From assembly GCA_007132465.1 (NCBI GenBank), contig SLOP01000032.1, positions 1 through 48,196 of the forward strand: a DNA stretch of 48,196 nt, read 5' to 3'. The stretch is from Candidatus Izemoplasma sp. (GTDB lineage Bacteria > Bacillota_I > Bacilli_A > Izemoplasmatales > Izemoplasmataceae). Below the pieces are notes generated by a model. That model did not search any database. It was not told where the DNA came from and saw only the letters and a program-made list of their open reading frames with translations. The position numbers and the translations under genes are program-made. Below, one piece after another: positions 25,170-34,428 of this stretch (the first letter of the stretch is position 1; the number at the start of each line of letters is the position of its first letter).

Positions 25170-25847
25170 ATGCGGAAACTCGCCATTCGGTTTATCGATT
25201 GGTACCAGCATATCACGCGCGGTCGCGCACCAACATGTCGGTACCGTCCAACCTGCAGCAACTACGCTAAAGAAGCGTTTCAAACGCGGTCCTTTCCCGT
25301 GGCTCTGTGGTTATCTATCACACGCATCCTCCGCTGTAACCCTTTGTCAAAAGGCGGTTACGATCCCGTGCCACGCAAACAAAAAAAGAAGGAGCGAAAA
25401 CCCATGGATTATCTCGATATCGAACTCCAAGGCCACGACGAAAAAACACATAAACTCCGCGATTACCTCGGTCAAAAAGTCGTGCTTTACTTTTACCCCA
25501 AAGACAACACCAGCGGTTGCACCCTGGAGGCCAAAGCGTTTAGCGACGCAAAAGCTGAGTTTCTCAAACGCGGTGCTCACGTCATCGGCGTCAGCAAAGA
25601 CTCCGTTAAATCCCACCAAAACTTTTGCGACAAACACGACCTCGACCTCATGCTGCTAAGCGATCCCAATCGCAAACTCATCAAAGCCTTCGACGTCTGG
25701 AAGAACAAAAAACTATACGGAAAAACCTTCCTCGGCATTGAGCGGGCAACCTTCATCCTCGATGAAACGGGTCGTGTGATTCAATCGTTTCGAAACGTCA
25801 AAGTCAAAGACCATGCCGAGGAGGTAATACGAGCCCTTGAAGCGTAA
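25170..25847 (+). CDS. yidD: YidD - Bcp-type peroxiredoxin, single open reading frame
   Basis: One frame of 225 residues with two complete proteins end to end. Residues 1-70 are YidD, the membrane-protein insertion efficiency factor: [15 protein letters not shown] and [15 protein letters not shown] are its signatures. A basic linker [10 protein letters not shown] follows, with no stop codon, and then a full Bcp peroxiredoxin. GAGGAG precedes ATG at 25170. A seven-A run lies in the linker, and AAGGAG lies 9 nt before the peroxiredoxin Met (25404). So either the fusion is real, or translation restarts at 25404, or a lost stop/frameshift explains it. YidD normally acts at the inner face of the membrane with YidC; a peroxidase tethered there would be unusual. 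Confidence 0.85.
   Translation: MRKLAIRFIDWYQHITRGRAPTCRYRPTCSNYAKEAFQTRSFPVALWLSITRILRCNPLSKGGYDPVPRKQKKKERKPMDYLDIELQGHDEKTHKLRDYLGQKVVLYFYPKDNTSGCTLEAKAFSDAKAEFLKRGAHVIGVSKDSVKSHQNFCDKHDLDLMLLSDPNRKLIKAFDVWKNKKLYGKTFLGIERATFILDETGRVIQSFRNVKVKDHAEEVIRALEA
25404..25847 (+). CDS. bcp: Peroxiredoxin, Bcp/PrxQ type (internal start)
   Basis: 147 residues from the internal Met, the normal length for Bcp. It reduces H2O2 and organic hydroperoxides with thiols. [21 protein letters not shown] holds the peroxidatic Cys39 in the P/T-x-x-C setting. The resolving Cys expected five residues later is a Lys (K44), so it is a 1-Cys or atypical variant. [12 protein letters not shown] matches the conserved strand near the C-terminus. 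The strong ribosome site at 25390-25395 argues that this protein is also made separately. It ends in the shared terminator. Confidence 0.85.
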   Translation: MDYLDIELQGHDEKTHKLRDYLGQKVVLYFYPKDNTSGCTLEAKAFSDAKAEFLKRGAHVIGVSKDSVKSHQNFCDKHDLDLMLLSDPNRKLIKAFDVWKNKKLYGKTFLGIERATFILDETGRVIQSFRNVKVKDHAEEVIRALEA

Positions 25848-25869
25848 AGCAGTTTACGCTTTTTCTTTT
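25841..25869 (+). terminator. Intrinsic terminator after yidD-bcp
   Basis: AGCGTAAA-GCAG-TTTACGCT followed by TTTTCTTTT. The stop codon is inside the 5' arm. Confidence 0.88.
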
Positions 25870-25928
25870 CACCCACGGTTTGTTTACTTTTACTATACTT
25901 TATAATTAAATATACTGTTATATTTTAC

Positions 25929-25956
25929 TTGCGTTTCATGGCGCATCTGATACAAT
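25929..25956 (+). promoter_or_regulatory. Promoter of metK-spe operon
   Basis: TTGCGT, 16 bp, TACAAT, with TG before the -10 (TGATACAAT). The leader is only about 28 nt, so there is no room for a SAM riboswitch. Confidence 0.75.
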
Positions 25957-25990
25957 AGTATCGACTATGATTTAGAAAGGAACGATACCC

Positions 25991-27163
25991 ATGGAAAACA
26001 AACGACTCTTCACATCGGAATCAGTTACTGAAGGGCATCCAGACAAAATCTGCGATCAAATATCCGATGCGATTCTCGATAACATCCTCAAAGACGACCC
26101 TGACGCACGCGTCGCATGCGAATGCGCCGTCACAACCGGCCTGGTGCTGGTGATGGGTGAAATCACGACCACCACGTATGTCGACATTCAAAAAATTGTC
26201 CGAAGCACCGTCAAGGAGATTGGATACGACCGTGGAAAATACGGTTTTGACGCCGAAACCATGGGTGTTTTAGTCGCCATTGACGAACAGTCTCCCGACA
26301 TTGCCCAAGGCGTTGACGAAGGCAAAGGCGCATACCTCGAACAAGGTGCCGGTGATCAAGGCATTATGTTTGGTTACGCCACCGATGAAACCGACGAGTA
26401 CATGCCGCTCACCGCGGTGCTCGCGAGCAAACTCGCACGCCGACTTGCTAACGTCCGTAAAGACGGCACGCTGTCGTATTTGCGCCCCGACGGGAAAACC
26501 CAGGTCACCGTCGAGTTTGACGATGACGGTAAACCGCTTCGTTGCGACGCCATCGTCGTGTCTACCCAACATGCCCCCAACGTCAAACAAGAGCTCATTC
26601 ATGCGGACATTCGCACACACGTCATCAACGCGATCATCCCTGCCGACCTTATCGACGACAACACAAAGATTTTTATCAACCCCACCGGTAAGTTCGTCAT
26701 CGGCGGTCCCTTGGGCGACGCCGGATTAACCGGGCGAAAAATCATCGTCGACACCTACGGCGGCTACGCCCGCCATGGCGGCGGCGCGTTCAGCGGAAAA
26801 GACGCCACCAAGGTAGACCGAAGCGCGGCCTACGCTGCGCGCTATGTCGCCAAAAACATCGTTGCGGCCGGTTTTGCTAAACGCTGTGAAATTCAACTAT
26901 CTTACGCCATTGGTGTCGCCGAGCCCACAAGCATTGGCATCGCCACCTTCGGCACCACAACGGTTGATAACGATGCGCTTGTCAGCGCTGTGAAACGCGT
27001 GTTCGATTTGCGTCCACGCGGCATCATTGAGATGCTCGACTTGAAACGGCCGATTTTCAAACAGACTGCTGCATACGGACACTTTGGACGAAATGATCTT
27101 GACTTACCTTGGGAAAGAATTGACCGCGTCAACGCCCTAAAAGACGCATTAAAATCACGTTAA
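25991..27163 (+). CDS. metK: S-adenosylmethionine synthetase
   Basis: 390 residues; ATP plus methionine to [24 protein letters not shown] at the N-terminus contains the ATP-binding and metal residues, [14 protein letters not shown] is the hexapeptide signature, [31 protein letters not shown] is the phosphate loop, and VAEPTSIGI follows. AGAAAGGAA precedes the ATG. It leads an operon whose next gene (speD) decarboxylates SAM, so supply and use of SAM are coupled here. Confidence 0.98.
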   Translation: MENKRLFTSESVTEGHPDKICDQISDAILDNILKDDPDARVACECAVTTGLVLVMGEITTTTYVDIQKIVRSTVKEIGYDRGKYGFDAETMGVLVAIDEQSPDIAQGVDEGKGAYLEQGAGDQGIMFGYATDETDEYMPLTAVLASKLARRLANVRKDGTLSYLRPDGKTQVTVEFDDDGKPLRCDAIVVSTQHAPNVKQELIHADIRTHVINAIIPADLIDDNTKIFINPTGKFVIGGPLGDAGLTGRKIIVDTYGGYARHGGGAFSGKDATKVDRSAAYAARYVAKNIVAAGFAKRCEIQLSYAIGVAEPTSIGIATFGTTTVDNDALVSAVKRVFDLRPRGIIEMLDLKRPIFKQTAAYGHFGRNDLDLPWERIDRVNALKDALKSR

Positions 27164-27174
27164 GGAGGGGCCGC

Positions 27175-27984
27175 ATGGAAAAACCTAAACTCGCCCTTTA
27201 TGGCTTCAACAACCTCACAAAATCACTTTCCTTCAACATCTACGATGTCTGCATCACGGAAACCAAAGCCGAGCGCGAAGCCTACATCGAGTACATCGAC
27301 GAGGTCTACAACTCCAAACGCCTCACCGAAATCCTCGAAAACGTGACCGACCGCATCGGTGCCAACATTCTCAACGTGTCCAAACAGGACTACGAGCCCC
27401 AAGGCGCTAGTGTCACCATCTTAATCAGTGAAGAGGAAGTCCCCGTCCACGCCATCGACGACTCTTGCAACCGCGGCGTCATCAGTCCGATAAACCACAC
27501 CGTCGTCGGCCACCTCGACAAATCTCACATCACTGTCCACTCCTACCCTGAAAGTCATCCCGAAAAAGGGATTTCAACCTTCCGCGTCGACATCGACGTG
27601 TCCACCTGCGGTGAAATCTCTCCGCTCAACGCCCTAGACATCTTGATTGGCAGTTTCGACTCCGACATCATCACCGTCGATTATCGCGTGCGCGGTTTCA
27701 CCCGCCTCGCCAACGGCCAAAAAGTCTTCATCGACCACGACATCGACACCATTCAAGACTACATCAACGACGACACGGTCAAACGCTACAAAATGATCGA
27801 CGTCAACATCTATCAAGAAAACATCTTTCACACCAAAATGATGCTGAAAGAGCTCAACCTGGACAACTACCTTTTTGGCAAGCATAAAGATGAGCTTCCA
27901 CCGCGCCGTCAAGAAAGTCTTCTCAACAGCCTTAAACGCGAAATGAAAGAGATTTACTACGGAATGAACCTCTATGAAAAATAA
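27175..27984 (+). CDS. speD: S-adenosylmethionine decarboxylase proenzyme, E. coli SpeD type
   Basis: 269 residues, close to the 264 of E. coli SpeD and far longer than the Bacillus SpeH type. [12 protein letters not shown] is the self-cleavage site; Ser117 becomes the pyruvoyl cofactor, and [14 protein letters not shown] contains the proton-donating Cys145. It supplies decarboxylated SAM for SpeE. AAGGAGG lies just before the ATG, 11 nt after metK. The frame of the next gene begins inside its end. Confidence 0.95.
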   Translation: MEKPKLALYGFNNLTKSLSFNIYDVCITETKAEREAYIEYIDEVYNSKRLTEILENVTDRIGANILNVSKQDYEPQGASVTILISEEEVPVHAIDDSCNRGVISPINHTVVGHLDKSHITVHSYPESHPEKGISTFRVDIDVSTCGEISPLNALDILIGSFDSDIITVDYRVRGFTRLANGQKVFIDHDIDTIQDYINDDTVKRYKMIDVNIYQENIFHTKMMLKELNLDNYLFGKHKDELPPRRQESLLNSLKREMKEIYYGMNLYEK

Positions 27985-29437
27985 CCAAAGCGACGCACCG
28001 CTTTTCAATGCCCTCATCGATTACGGGCTAACAAGCGGCGCCACGCCTTTTGACGTGCCCGGTCACAAATTCGGCAAAGCCATTCCTGAAGCGTTTAAAG
28101 ACGCGGTCGGCGAAACCATCTTTAAACTCGACGTCAACAGCATGAAAGAACTTGATTCCTTATCCAACCCAACCGGTGTCATCGCCGAAGCCGAAGCGTT
28201 AGCCGCCGATTTATTCGGTGCCGACCACGCGTTTTTTCTCGTCAACGGTTCCACCAGCGGTGTGCAAAACATGATCCTTTCCACCTGTGGCGATTACGAT
28301 AAAATCATCATGCCGCGCAACGCCCACAAATCGACCTACAATGCCTTGGTGTTGTCCGGAGCCCATCCCGTCTACCTTGAACCCCTCAACGACGATCGCA
28401 GCGGGGTTTCCATGGGCGTCACCGTAGAATCCGTTCAGCGCGCGCTCGATACACATCCTGATGCCAAGGCGCTTTTCTTGTTGCACCCGACCTACTTCGG
28501 TTACACACAGAACCTCAAAGCCATCATCGACATTGCCCACGCACGAAACGTCCCGGTGCTTGTCGACCAATCGCATGGCAGCCATTTCTCATTACACGAG
28601 GCGTTTCCTCCTTCAGCCATGGCACTCGGTGCCGATATGGCCACCATCAGCATGCACAAAACGGGCGGTTCGTTGACGCAAAGTTCGATTTTGCTGCATC
28701 AGGGCACGCGGATTAAAAAAAGCTACGTGCGATCCACCATCAACGTGTTTCAAACCTCCAGCGCAAGTTACTTGCTGCTTGCCTCCTTGGATATCGCCCG
28801 CCGACAACTGGCCTTGGAAGGCAAACAACGCTTTACCGACCTTCTCGGTCTCATCGCCACGGCACGAAAGAACATTGGTGCCCTCAACGGCCTAGAGGTA
28901 CTCGACACGGACCGACTGGACGGCGATGCGGCCTGCGGTTTCGACCCGACCAAAATCACCGTCGACATCAGCGCCTACGGCATCAGCGGATTCAAGGCCT
29001 ACGATTACTTTAAATCCAAACACAACCTTCAACTCGAACTCGGCGAATCACACGTCGTGCTCGCCGTGGGGTCCCTCGGTGACGATAAAGCCGCCTTCGA
29101 ACACCTTTTCCTAGCGTTTCAGGCGTTTACCAAGGACTACGACCTGAACCGAAAAGCGCCGGTCCGAAAAGTCAGCATCCACATCCCTGAGATGGTCTAC
29201 ACCCCACGCCACGCCTTTTTCCAGCCTAGCTCGCTCCTCAAGCTCAGCGAAAGCGAAGGGATGATCGCCGGCGACAGCATCATGGTTTACCCGCCGGGGG
29301 TGCCACTAGTCGTTCCGGGTGAGCGTATCACCGCCCAAATCATCAACGACTACCGTTACCTTGAGCGCGAAGGCAACGTCCTCATCGGCGCCCATCAACG
29401 CCGCGATGGAATCCATATCAACGTGCTTAACCCTTAA
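27974..29437 (+). CDS. speA: Orn/Lys/Arg decarboxylase family, probable arginine decarboxylase
   Basis: 487 residues, the short PLP fold-type I decarboxylase of Bacillota (Bacillus SpeA type). FDVPGHKFG at the N-terminus, [13 protein letters not shown] (cofactor phosphate), VDQSHGSHF (Asp that pairs with the pyridine N) and [15 protein letters not shown] with Lys229 as the Schiff-base lysine; the C-terminal domain has [14 protein letters not shown]. Lysine or ornithine could also fit the family, but an agmatinase two genes on makes arginine to agmatine the best reading. It overlaps speD by 11 bp. Confidence 0.9.
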   Translation: MKNNQSDAPLFNALIDYGLTSGATPFDVPGHKFGKAIPEAFKDAVGETIFKLDVNSMKELDSLSNPTGVIAEAEALAADLFGADHAFFLVNGSTSGVQNMILSTCGDYDKIIMPRNAHKSTYNALVLSGAHPVYLEPLNDDRSGVSMGVTVESVQRALDTHPDAKALFLLHPTYFGYTQNLKAIIDIAHARNVPVLVDQSHGSHFSLHEAFPPSAMALGADMATISMHKTGGSLTQSSILLHQGTRIKKSYVRSTINVFQTSSASYLLLASLDIARRQLALEGKQRFTDLLGLIATARKNIGALNGLEVLDTDRLDGDAACGFDPTKITVDISAYGISGFKAYDYFKSKHNLQLELGESHVVLAVGSLGDDKAAFEHLFLAFQAFTKDYDLNRKAPVRKVSIHIPEMVYTPRHAFFQPSSLLKLSESEGMIAGDSIMVYPPGVPLVVPGERITAQIINDYRYLEREGNVLIGAHQRRDGIHINVLNP

Positions 29438-29448
29438 AGGAGGTCCTT

Positions 29449-30309
29449 ATGAAAAAAACCGTTTATACCGAGAAATGGACCGACGATGTGCATTTAACGA
29501 TTGCCGACGTCGACCATATTCATCATGAAAAAACACCTTTTCAAACCATTGACTTTTACCGTTCAATCACCCTGGGCATCTTCTTCACGCTCGACGGGTT
29601 GATGATGGCCAATGAAAAAGATGAGTTCATTTACCACGACATGATTAGCCATGTGCCTTTGGCCGTGAACCCCACTATTCGTCACGTCCTCATCATCGGC
29701 GGTGGCGATGGCGGCACCGCCAGAGAAGTGGCCCGTTATCAACACATCGAAACCATCGACATGGTGGAAATTGACGAACGCGTCGTTCGTTTGTGCCAAG
29801 ACCATCTCCCGCAAACCGCCCATGCCCTCGACACCGACCCGCGCATCAGGCTTCATTTCGAAGACGGGCTTGCCTTTGTGAACGGTGCCAAAGCCGGTCG
29901 TTACGACCTCATCCTCGTCGACTCAACCGATCCCATCGGTCCCGGCGAAGGGCTGTTCTCACACGCATTTTACCAAGCGTGTTACCGCGCTTTAAGCGAT
30001 GACGGCATCCTGATTAACCAACATGAATCCCCTTACTTCGACAAAGAACGTCGGGAAATGGTCCGCGCACACGAGAAAATCAATGCGTTGTTTGCCATCT
30101 CTGAGGTGTACCAGTTCCATCAACCCACATACCCATCAGGCCATTGGCTATTTGGGTTTGCGTCGAAACGATACCATCCCATCAATGACCATCAACCGGC
30201 AAAATGGGAAACGTTTAATCTGCACACGCGATACTATAACAGCGATCTTCACAAAGCCGCGTTTATGCTTCCAACCTACGTTAAGGAGGCCCTTCACAAT
30301 GCGCGCTAA
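29449..30309 (+). CDS. speE: Spermidine synthase
   Basis: 286 residues. It transfers the aminopropyl group of decarboxylated SAM to putrescine. TPFQTIDFYRS, LDGLMMANEKDEFIYHDMISHVPL (active-site GG-less variant with DE-x-x-YHE-like motif here YHDM), VLIIGGGDGGTAREVARY (dcSAM-binding GGGDGG) and VDSTDPIGPGEGLFSHAFY (catalytic Asp in D-S-T-D-P). AAAGGAGG precedes the ATG. It overlaps speB by 11 bp. Confidence 0.96.
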   Translation: MKKTVYTEKWTDDVHLTIADVDHIHHEKTPFQTIDFYRSITLGIFFTLDGLMMANEKDEFIYHDMISHVPLAVNPTIRHVLIIGGGDGGTAREVARYQHIETIDMVEIDERVVRLCQDHLPQTAHALDTDPRIRLHFEDGLAFVNGAKAGRYDLILVDSTDPIGPGEGLFSHAFYQACYRALSDDGILINQHESPYFDKERREMVRAHEKINALFAISEVYQFHQPTYPSGHWLFGFASKRYHPINDHQPAKWETFNLHTRYYNSDLHKAAFMLPTYVKEALHNAR

Positions 30310-31159
30310 CCCGTTGGTTTTCATGGGGTTCACCGGCCCGTACGAAAAAGCTCAGGTGGTTTTGTTTGGCGTCCCGTTTGACGGTACGACAAGTTATCGT
30401 CCAGGGACGCGCTTTGCGCCGGCGCGTATCCGGTTGGAGTCAGACGGCATTGAAACCTATTCGCCCTACGCCAATGATGATCTCGAGCATTACACCTTGG
30501 CCGATGTGGGCAACGTAACCATCCCCTTCGGCAACCCCGATAAAGCCCTCTGCATCGTGAAAAACCATGTCACCAGGTTGCTTCATGATGGTAAAACGCC
30601 ATTGATGCTCGGCGGCGAGCATTTGTTGACGCTTAGCGCGATTGAAGCGTTGGTGGTAAAACACCCTGACCTTCATGTGATTCAACTTGACGCCCATGCC
30701 GATTTGCGCGACGATTACCTGGGTGAAAAGCGCTCGCATGCTACGGTCATGCGTCGCGTCCATGACCTGCTTGGTGATGACCGTATCCACCAATTGGGCA
30801 TCCGCTCAGGCACGGCTGCTGAGTTCACCTTCGGCCGACGTCACAACGATTTTCACCCCTTTGATTTCTCGTCAATCAAGCACGTCGTCGACAACATAGG
30901 TGAGGCACCGGTGTATGTAACGCTCGACCTCGACGTCCTCGACCCCTCGATTATGAGTGGCACCGGCACGCCGGAACCCGGCGGCGTCACATACCAGGAA
31001 TTATTAGATGCGTTTACGGCGATGCGGGGTTTGCGTTTTGTCGGCGCCGATATCGTCGAGTTGTCACCCGATTACGATGCCTCCGGTGTCTCCACCATCG
31101 TCGCCTGTAAGACCGTTCGAGAACTTGCGCTTTTGTTGGCGGTCGCATCCAAACGATAA
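30299..31159 (+). CDS. speB: Agmatinase (ureohydrolase family)
   Basis: 286 residues. Hydrolyses agmatine to putrescine and urea with two Mn ions. GVPFDGTTSYRPGTRFAPARIR, LGGEHLLTLSAIEAL (first metal His), VIQLDAHADLRDDYLGE (DAHAD), SHATVMRR, and YVTLDLDVLDPSIMSGTGTPEPGG (DxDxxDP) are all intact. The ATG at 30299 has AAGGAGG 9 nt upstream and lies inside the end of speE; the frame is open further upstream, but that part is the out-of-frame speE. This gene closes the arginine-agmatine-putrescine-spermidine route. Confidence 0.95.
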   Translation: MRANPLVFMGFTGPYEKAQVVLFGVPFDGTTSYRPGTRFAPARIRLESDGIETYSPYANDDLEHYTLADVGNVTIPFGNPDKALCIVKNHVTRLLHDGKTPLMLGGEHLLTLSAIEALVVKHPDLHVIQLDAHADLRDDYLGEKRSHATVMRRVHDLLGDDRIHQLGIRSGTAAEFTFGRRHNDFHPFDFSSIKHVVDNIGEAPVYVTLDLDVLDPSIMSGTGTPEPGGVTYQELLDAFTAMRGLRFVGADIVELSPDYDASGVSTIVACKTVRELALLLAVASKR

Positions 31160-31190
31160 AAAACCACTTCATCGCTGAAGTGGTTTTTTT
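31158..31190. terminator. Bidirectional terminator after spe operon
   Basis: AACCACTTCA-TCGC-TGAAGTGGTT with Ts on the plus strand and Ts on the minus strand. Shared by speB and the convergent flavodoxin gene. Confidence 0.92.
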
Positions 31191-31670
31191 CTACCCCTCG
31201 TGGTCGAGGCTCGATAGCGCCGCTTGCACGATCGCCTCAATCTGTCTCGGACCACGCTTTTTACGCGCGCGATTCCAAACGCCAAGCGTCTTCGGATGTG
31301 CGCCTTTGCTGCGAAGTTTTTTCGCCATCACCCGGAGCGCCCGGTTTCCACCAAGGCATGGAAAAGGAAAAAACTCCGTCACAAACAGCAACGTGTCATG
31401 GGGGGCTTCTTCGAGCGTGTCAAGGTAGGCCTTCATGACACCTGACAGCGAAAACGCCCAGACCGGTGAACCGAGAATGGCGACGTCACAGTCATCTAGC
31501 GTCGGTGTCTGTTGAAGTCGCGGGGGCGATTCCGTTTGCGGTTTCTCGCTGATGGTGGTGATGGGTTCTAACACAACATCATGACCTTTTTCTTGTAATG
31601 CTTCCTCCAAACGGAGGGCGACGGACTTCGTAAAGTTCGTCTGCGAATAATAAACAATTTTAATTTTCAT
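31191..31670 (-). CDS. Flavodoxin family protein
   Basis: 159 residues. KIKIVYYSQTNFTKSVALRLEE matches the FMN phosphate loop of flavodoxins (S-x-T-x-x-T-x-x-x-A), ILGSPVWAFSLSGVMKAYLD matches the second flavin loop, and TEFFPFPCLGGNRALRVM the third. Probable FMN-binding electron carrier or small oxidoreductase. The C-terminus is basic (NRARKKRGPRQ). It is last in the group that starts with the VOC protein, 18 nt after the methyltransferase-GNAT gene. Confidence 0.8.
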   Translation of the reverse strand: MKIKIVYYSQTNFTKSVALRLEEALQEKGHDVVLEPITTISEKPQTESPPRLQQTPTLDDCDVAILGSPVWAFSLSGVMKAYLDTLEEAPHDTLLFVTEFFPFPCLGGNRALRVMAKKLRSKGAHPKTLGVWNRARKKRGPRQIEAIVQAALSSLDHEG

Positions 31671-31688
31671 TGGTGTGCTCGCTTTCTT

Positions 31689-32870
31689 CTATAATGGTTT
31701 AATCATCATCAAACACGGGTTTGATAAATCCCAAAGGGTTTTGAATGTCTCCAGTTTAACAAAGCCGTTTTGTTCGTAAAACATACGTGTTTTCGCATAA
31801 TCTGTATTTTCTCTTGATGGGTCTAGCGTTTTTACGGTGTAATATTGATAGCCGTTTTGAACCGCGTGAAGTTCGGTCATCCGAAGCAAGTGTTTGCCGA
31901 TTCCTCGACGGTGGTACGCCTCAAGCACACCCGTGACATAGAGTTCAACGGCGGCGTCGCTCGTCGGGCGGTAGGCCATAAAGCCGACAACGTGCTTATC
32001 GATTTCACACACCGCAACCGGGATGGTGGCAACGTTTTTGATGTACTCATCGTTAGCCGATTCGATGCCAAACCACGAAGGAAGTTGGGTGATTACTGCC
32101 TTTGCGGCAGTGCTTTTTTCGTTGGCGTCATCGAGGAAACGGTACGTTTGTGGTTCGGTTTTTTGAGCGTGTTTGGATGCTTGCAGCACCAAGGGAATCG
32201 ATGTTTCTTTCACAAACGCACTGGCATCGAAGCCTCCATAGACAGCGATGCTGTTAAAGCCAACACGCCGAAGGATAGCCACCAAATTGTTAGGGCGAAT
32301 CGGGGTGAGTTTCACCCGGTTGTCGTAACGTTTTTCATCGGGTGTTATCAAGGTCGTGTCGAACCAGATGTGTGAACCACCCTGTTCATAGCGTCGTTCG
32401 AAACGGTACCCTTCGCGTTCGATCGTCGGCAACCCTATCTCATTCTGATTGAGAATGCGATCGTAGTTGATGATCTGAATCACCAGTTCACCCTCATCCT
32501 TTAACGCCGCATGCCAGCGCGTGAGGGTTTCTTCAATCGACGTCGCATCAGGCAGGTGCACGAGCGAATTACCAATGCAGGCGATGCCATCGTAGATGCC
32601 ACGTTCTTTGATATCTTGCATGTCGCCAGTGCGGTAGGCAACGCGCTTATCTGTATCGCGCACCTTCGCCTCACGTATCATTGCCGCGTCTAAATCCACC
32701 GCATGAACCTCGCGACCCCTTCGCGCGAGTTCACGTGCGTATGCGCCGGTTCCGCAGGCGATATCAAGCACCTTTCCAGCGGGTAAGATGCGCGTTAAAA
32801 ATGTCGCTATTTTTTCTTGGTATGGAAATATCTTGTCGTAATGCGTTGCGAAATCATCGTAAAAAGTCAT
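31689..32870 (-). CDS. Class I SAM methyltransferase fused to GNAT acetyltransferase
   Basis: 393 residues in two domains. Residues 1 to about 235 form a SAM methyltransferase: FYDDFATHYDKIFPYQ start, VLDIACGTGAYARELARRG (motif I), VHAVDLDAAMIREAK (motif II), IACIGNSLVHL (motif IV). Residues about 245-393 are a GNAT domain: LPSWFGIESANDEYI, VVGFMAYRP, ELYVTGVLEAYHRRGIGKHLL (acetyl-CoA pyrophosphate loop R-x-x-G-I-G-K) and FYEQNGFVKLE. GGAGG lies 7 nt before ATG at 32870, which overlaps the upstream gene by 4 bp. Neither substrate is known; the fusion suggests two modifications of the same molecule. Confidence 0.85.
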   Translation of the reverse strand: MTFYDDFATHYDKIFPYQEKIATFLTRILPAGKVLDIACGTGAYARELARRGREVHAVDLDAAMIREAKVRDTDKRVAYRTGDMQDIKERGIYDGIACIGNSLVHLPDATSIEETLTRWHAALKDEGELVIQIINYDRILNQNEIGLPTIEREGYRFERRYEQGGSHIWFDTTLITPDEKRYDNRVKLTPIRPNNLVAILRRVGFNSIAVYGGFDASAFVKETSIPLVLQASKHAQKTEPQTYRFLDDANEKSTAAKAVITQLPSWFGIESANDEYIKNVATIPVAVCEIDKHVVGFMAYRPTSDAAVELYVTGVLEAYHRRGIGKHLLRMTELHAVQNGYQYYTVKTLDPSRENTDYAKTRMFYEQNGFVKLETFKTLWDLSNPCLMMIKPL

Positions 32871-34057
32871 GCGTCGTCCTCCCATGTGAGTAAGCGGCGT
32901 TCACCCTGTAGTTCACGAACATCCGTCACGTCTTGTGAGGTTTCTAAGACCCCTAGGTAGTTCCCTTCGGTGTCACGTACCGCAACGTATCGAATAAACA
33001 AAAACCGTTCTTTGAAACGAATCCAAAACGTCGCGACGCTTTGGTCTCCCCGTTTAAACGCTTCGACGATTTTCACCACCGTGTCGACGCTTTTTGGTGG
33101 GTGGCAGTGTTCGACCAAGCGCCCGATAACCGATGGGCTCCTCGGGAAATGACGCTCGCCGGTTTCGTTGAAGTAGCGAACTTTATCGTCTGTATCGACG
33201 AAGGTGATGTCGAGGGGGAGGTGGTTTAAGAGCCCTTCGAGTTGATCAAAATCAAGCGTGCCGGTTCGACTTGTGAACCGTCCATCATCAGCTTCTGTTT
33301 TCGCTTTGGTCGACAATGCAGGCGGTGTGGGGGCGATGAATGCATAGCCGATGTCAAAACATTCCTCCAACAAGGAGTCGCGTGTGTCATCCCCAAGCAA
33401 CCCGTCGGCTACTGGGAATAAGATAAAGCGTTCCTTATCGACAATGCCGTAGATGAGGTAGTAGTACTCACCGATATCCGTCTTGAGTTTCGTCTCGTCA
33501 TCCATCCTCTCAAGGCCACGTAAGATGCGCTTACGCAAGGCTCTCGCATCATCGTGAAGCGACCACATGACTTTGAGCGGTGTGGTCGAGGGCGCTTTTG
33601 ATTCGATCGCGGGAAAGAGAATGTTTTCTTTTTTGACGAACTTTTTCTCGAACACCTCACACGCTTCAAAGCCTTTAATAAGCGCCTCGCGATGGTCGGA
33701 AATCGCCCCCTCTTTAAAGTGTTTTTTCATCCCTTGCATGTGGTTGAGCACGGCGTTGTTTTCTTCAAGCAAATGCGCAAAGAAAGGGTGGTCGTGTGTT
33801 TCCATCGCATGCGCGCTTAAGCCCTTCCGGAAAACGTTGACGAAACGGTTCGCCTGCGCTTTGATGTCGCCGACAGAAAGGCTTGTGTTTTCGCGGTATG
33901 CCTCCACGTAAAACAGATCGATGGGCCGTATGGCATCGAGGATATCGCGGTATTGATTCACGATTGCGGTTTTCTCTGCGGGCTTCGCATTCGTCAGTTC
34001 ACGCATGAAGGCGTTGATCTTGCGAATGCGTTTTTCGTCTTTATGTAGGGTTTCCAT
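32867..34057 (-). CDS. DUF438 / hemerythrin HHE / PAS domain protein
   Basis: 396 residues. Residues 1-75 look like DUF438 (IRKINAFMRELTNAKPAEK). About 78-235 is a hemerythrin-like four-helix domain with iron-ligand candidates in HAMETHDHPFFAHLLEEN, NHM, KKENILFPAIE, LHDDARALR and DKERFILFPVAD. About 262-385 is a PAS domain ending in the typical TSQDVTDVRELQGERRLL. This arrangement occurs in anaerobes and is thought to sense oxygen, NO or redox state. No output domain is attached, so it may act on a partner. It shares single-base and 4-bp overlaps with its neighbours. Confidence 0.9.
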   Translation of the reverse strand: METLHKDEKRIRKINAFMRELTNAKPAEKTAIVNQYRDILDAIRPIDLFYVEAYRENTSLSVGDIKAQANRFVNVFRKGLSAHAMETHDHPFFAHLLEENNAVLNHMQGMKKHFKEGAISDHREALIKGFEACEVFEKKFVKKENILFPAIESKAPSTTPLKVMWSLHDDARALRKRILRGLERMDDETKLKTDIGEYYYLIYGIVDKERFILFPVADGLLGDDTRDSLLEECFDIGYAFIAPTPPALSTKAKTEADDGRFTSRTGTLDFDQLEGLLNHLPLDITFVDTDDKVRYFNETGERHFPRSPSVIGRLVEHCHPPKSVDTVVKIVEAFKRGDQSVATFWIRFKERFLFIRYVAVRDTEGNYLGVLETSQDVTDVRELQGERRLLTWEDDA

Positions 34058-34428
34058 CAGGCGTCTTTCTCGTCCTCTTGGAGGCCGATGACGTTGCCGC
34101 TTGGGTCTTCAATCAGCGCATAAAAGCCGTAATCCCCACCGACGGCGGTGCGCGGTTTCACCACGCGTGCGCCTTTGAAGTCCCCGATTCTAGGCAAAAG
34201 CGCGCTGATGTCGGTGCATCCAATGTACAGCGTCGGACCGGTTTTTGTGGGCTTTTTCTTGGCATCAAACCCGCCGGATAAGCACCCACCGGGTGTTTCA
34301 AACATGAAGTAACGTCGCTCAGATAGGAAGCTTTCCGTGATGCGCCAGCCAAACAGGGTGCGGTAAAACCGTAACGTCCCGTCAATATCATGAATCGGAA
34401 GTTCCACATACACAATGTCGGCGTTCAT
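34057..34428 (-). CDS. VOC (glyoxalase/bleomycin-resistance) family protein
   Basis: 123 residues with the paired beta-alpha-beta-beta-beta modules of the vicinal oxygen chelate fold: IVYVELPIHDIDGTLRFYRTLFGW at the start and YGFYALIEDPSGNVIGL at the end. ATG at 34428 has AAAGGA 8 nt upstream. First in a group of four overlapping genes with the hemerythrin/PAS protein. Substrate unknown. Confidence 0.85.
   Translation of the reverse strand: MNADIVYVELPIHDIDGTLRFYRTLFGWRITESFLSERRYFMFETPGGCLSGGFDAKKKPTKTGPTLYIGCTDISALLPRIGDFKGARVVKPRTAVGGDYGFYALIEDPSGNVIGLQEDEKDA

Noticed and set aside
25957-25988. GTATCG/CGATAC pair flanking the metK ribosome site, like a SAM-responsive hairpin
   Set aside because: The 5' arm lies at or before the likely transcription start behind TACAAT, and none of the known SAM riboswitch cores is present.
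29449-30298. Agmatinase frame extended upstream through speE
   Set aside because: It is an out-of-frame reading of speE; AAGGAGG and the conserved start are at 30299.
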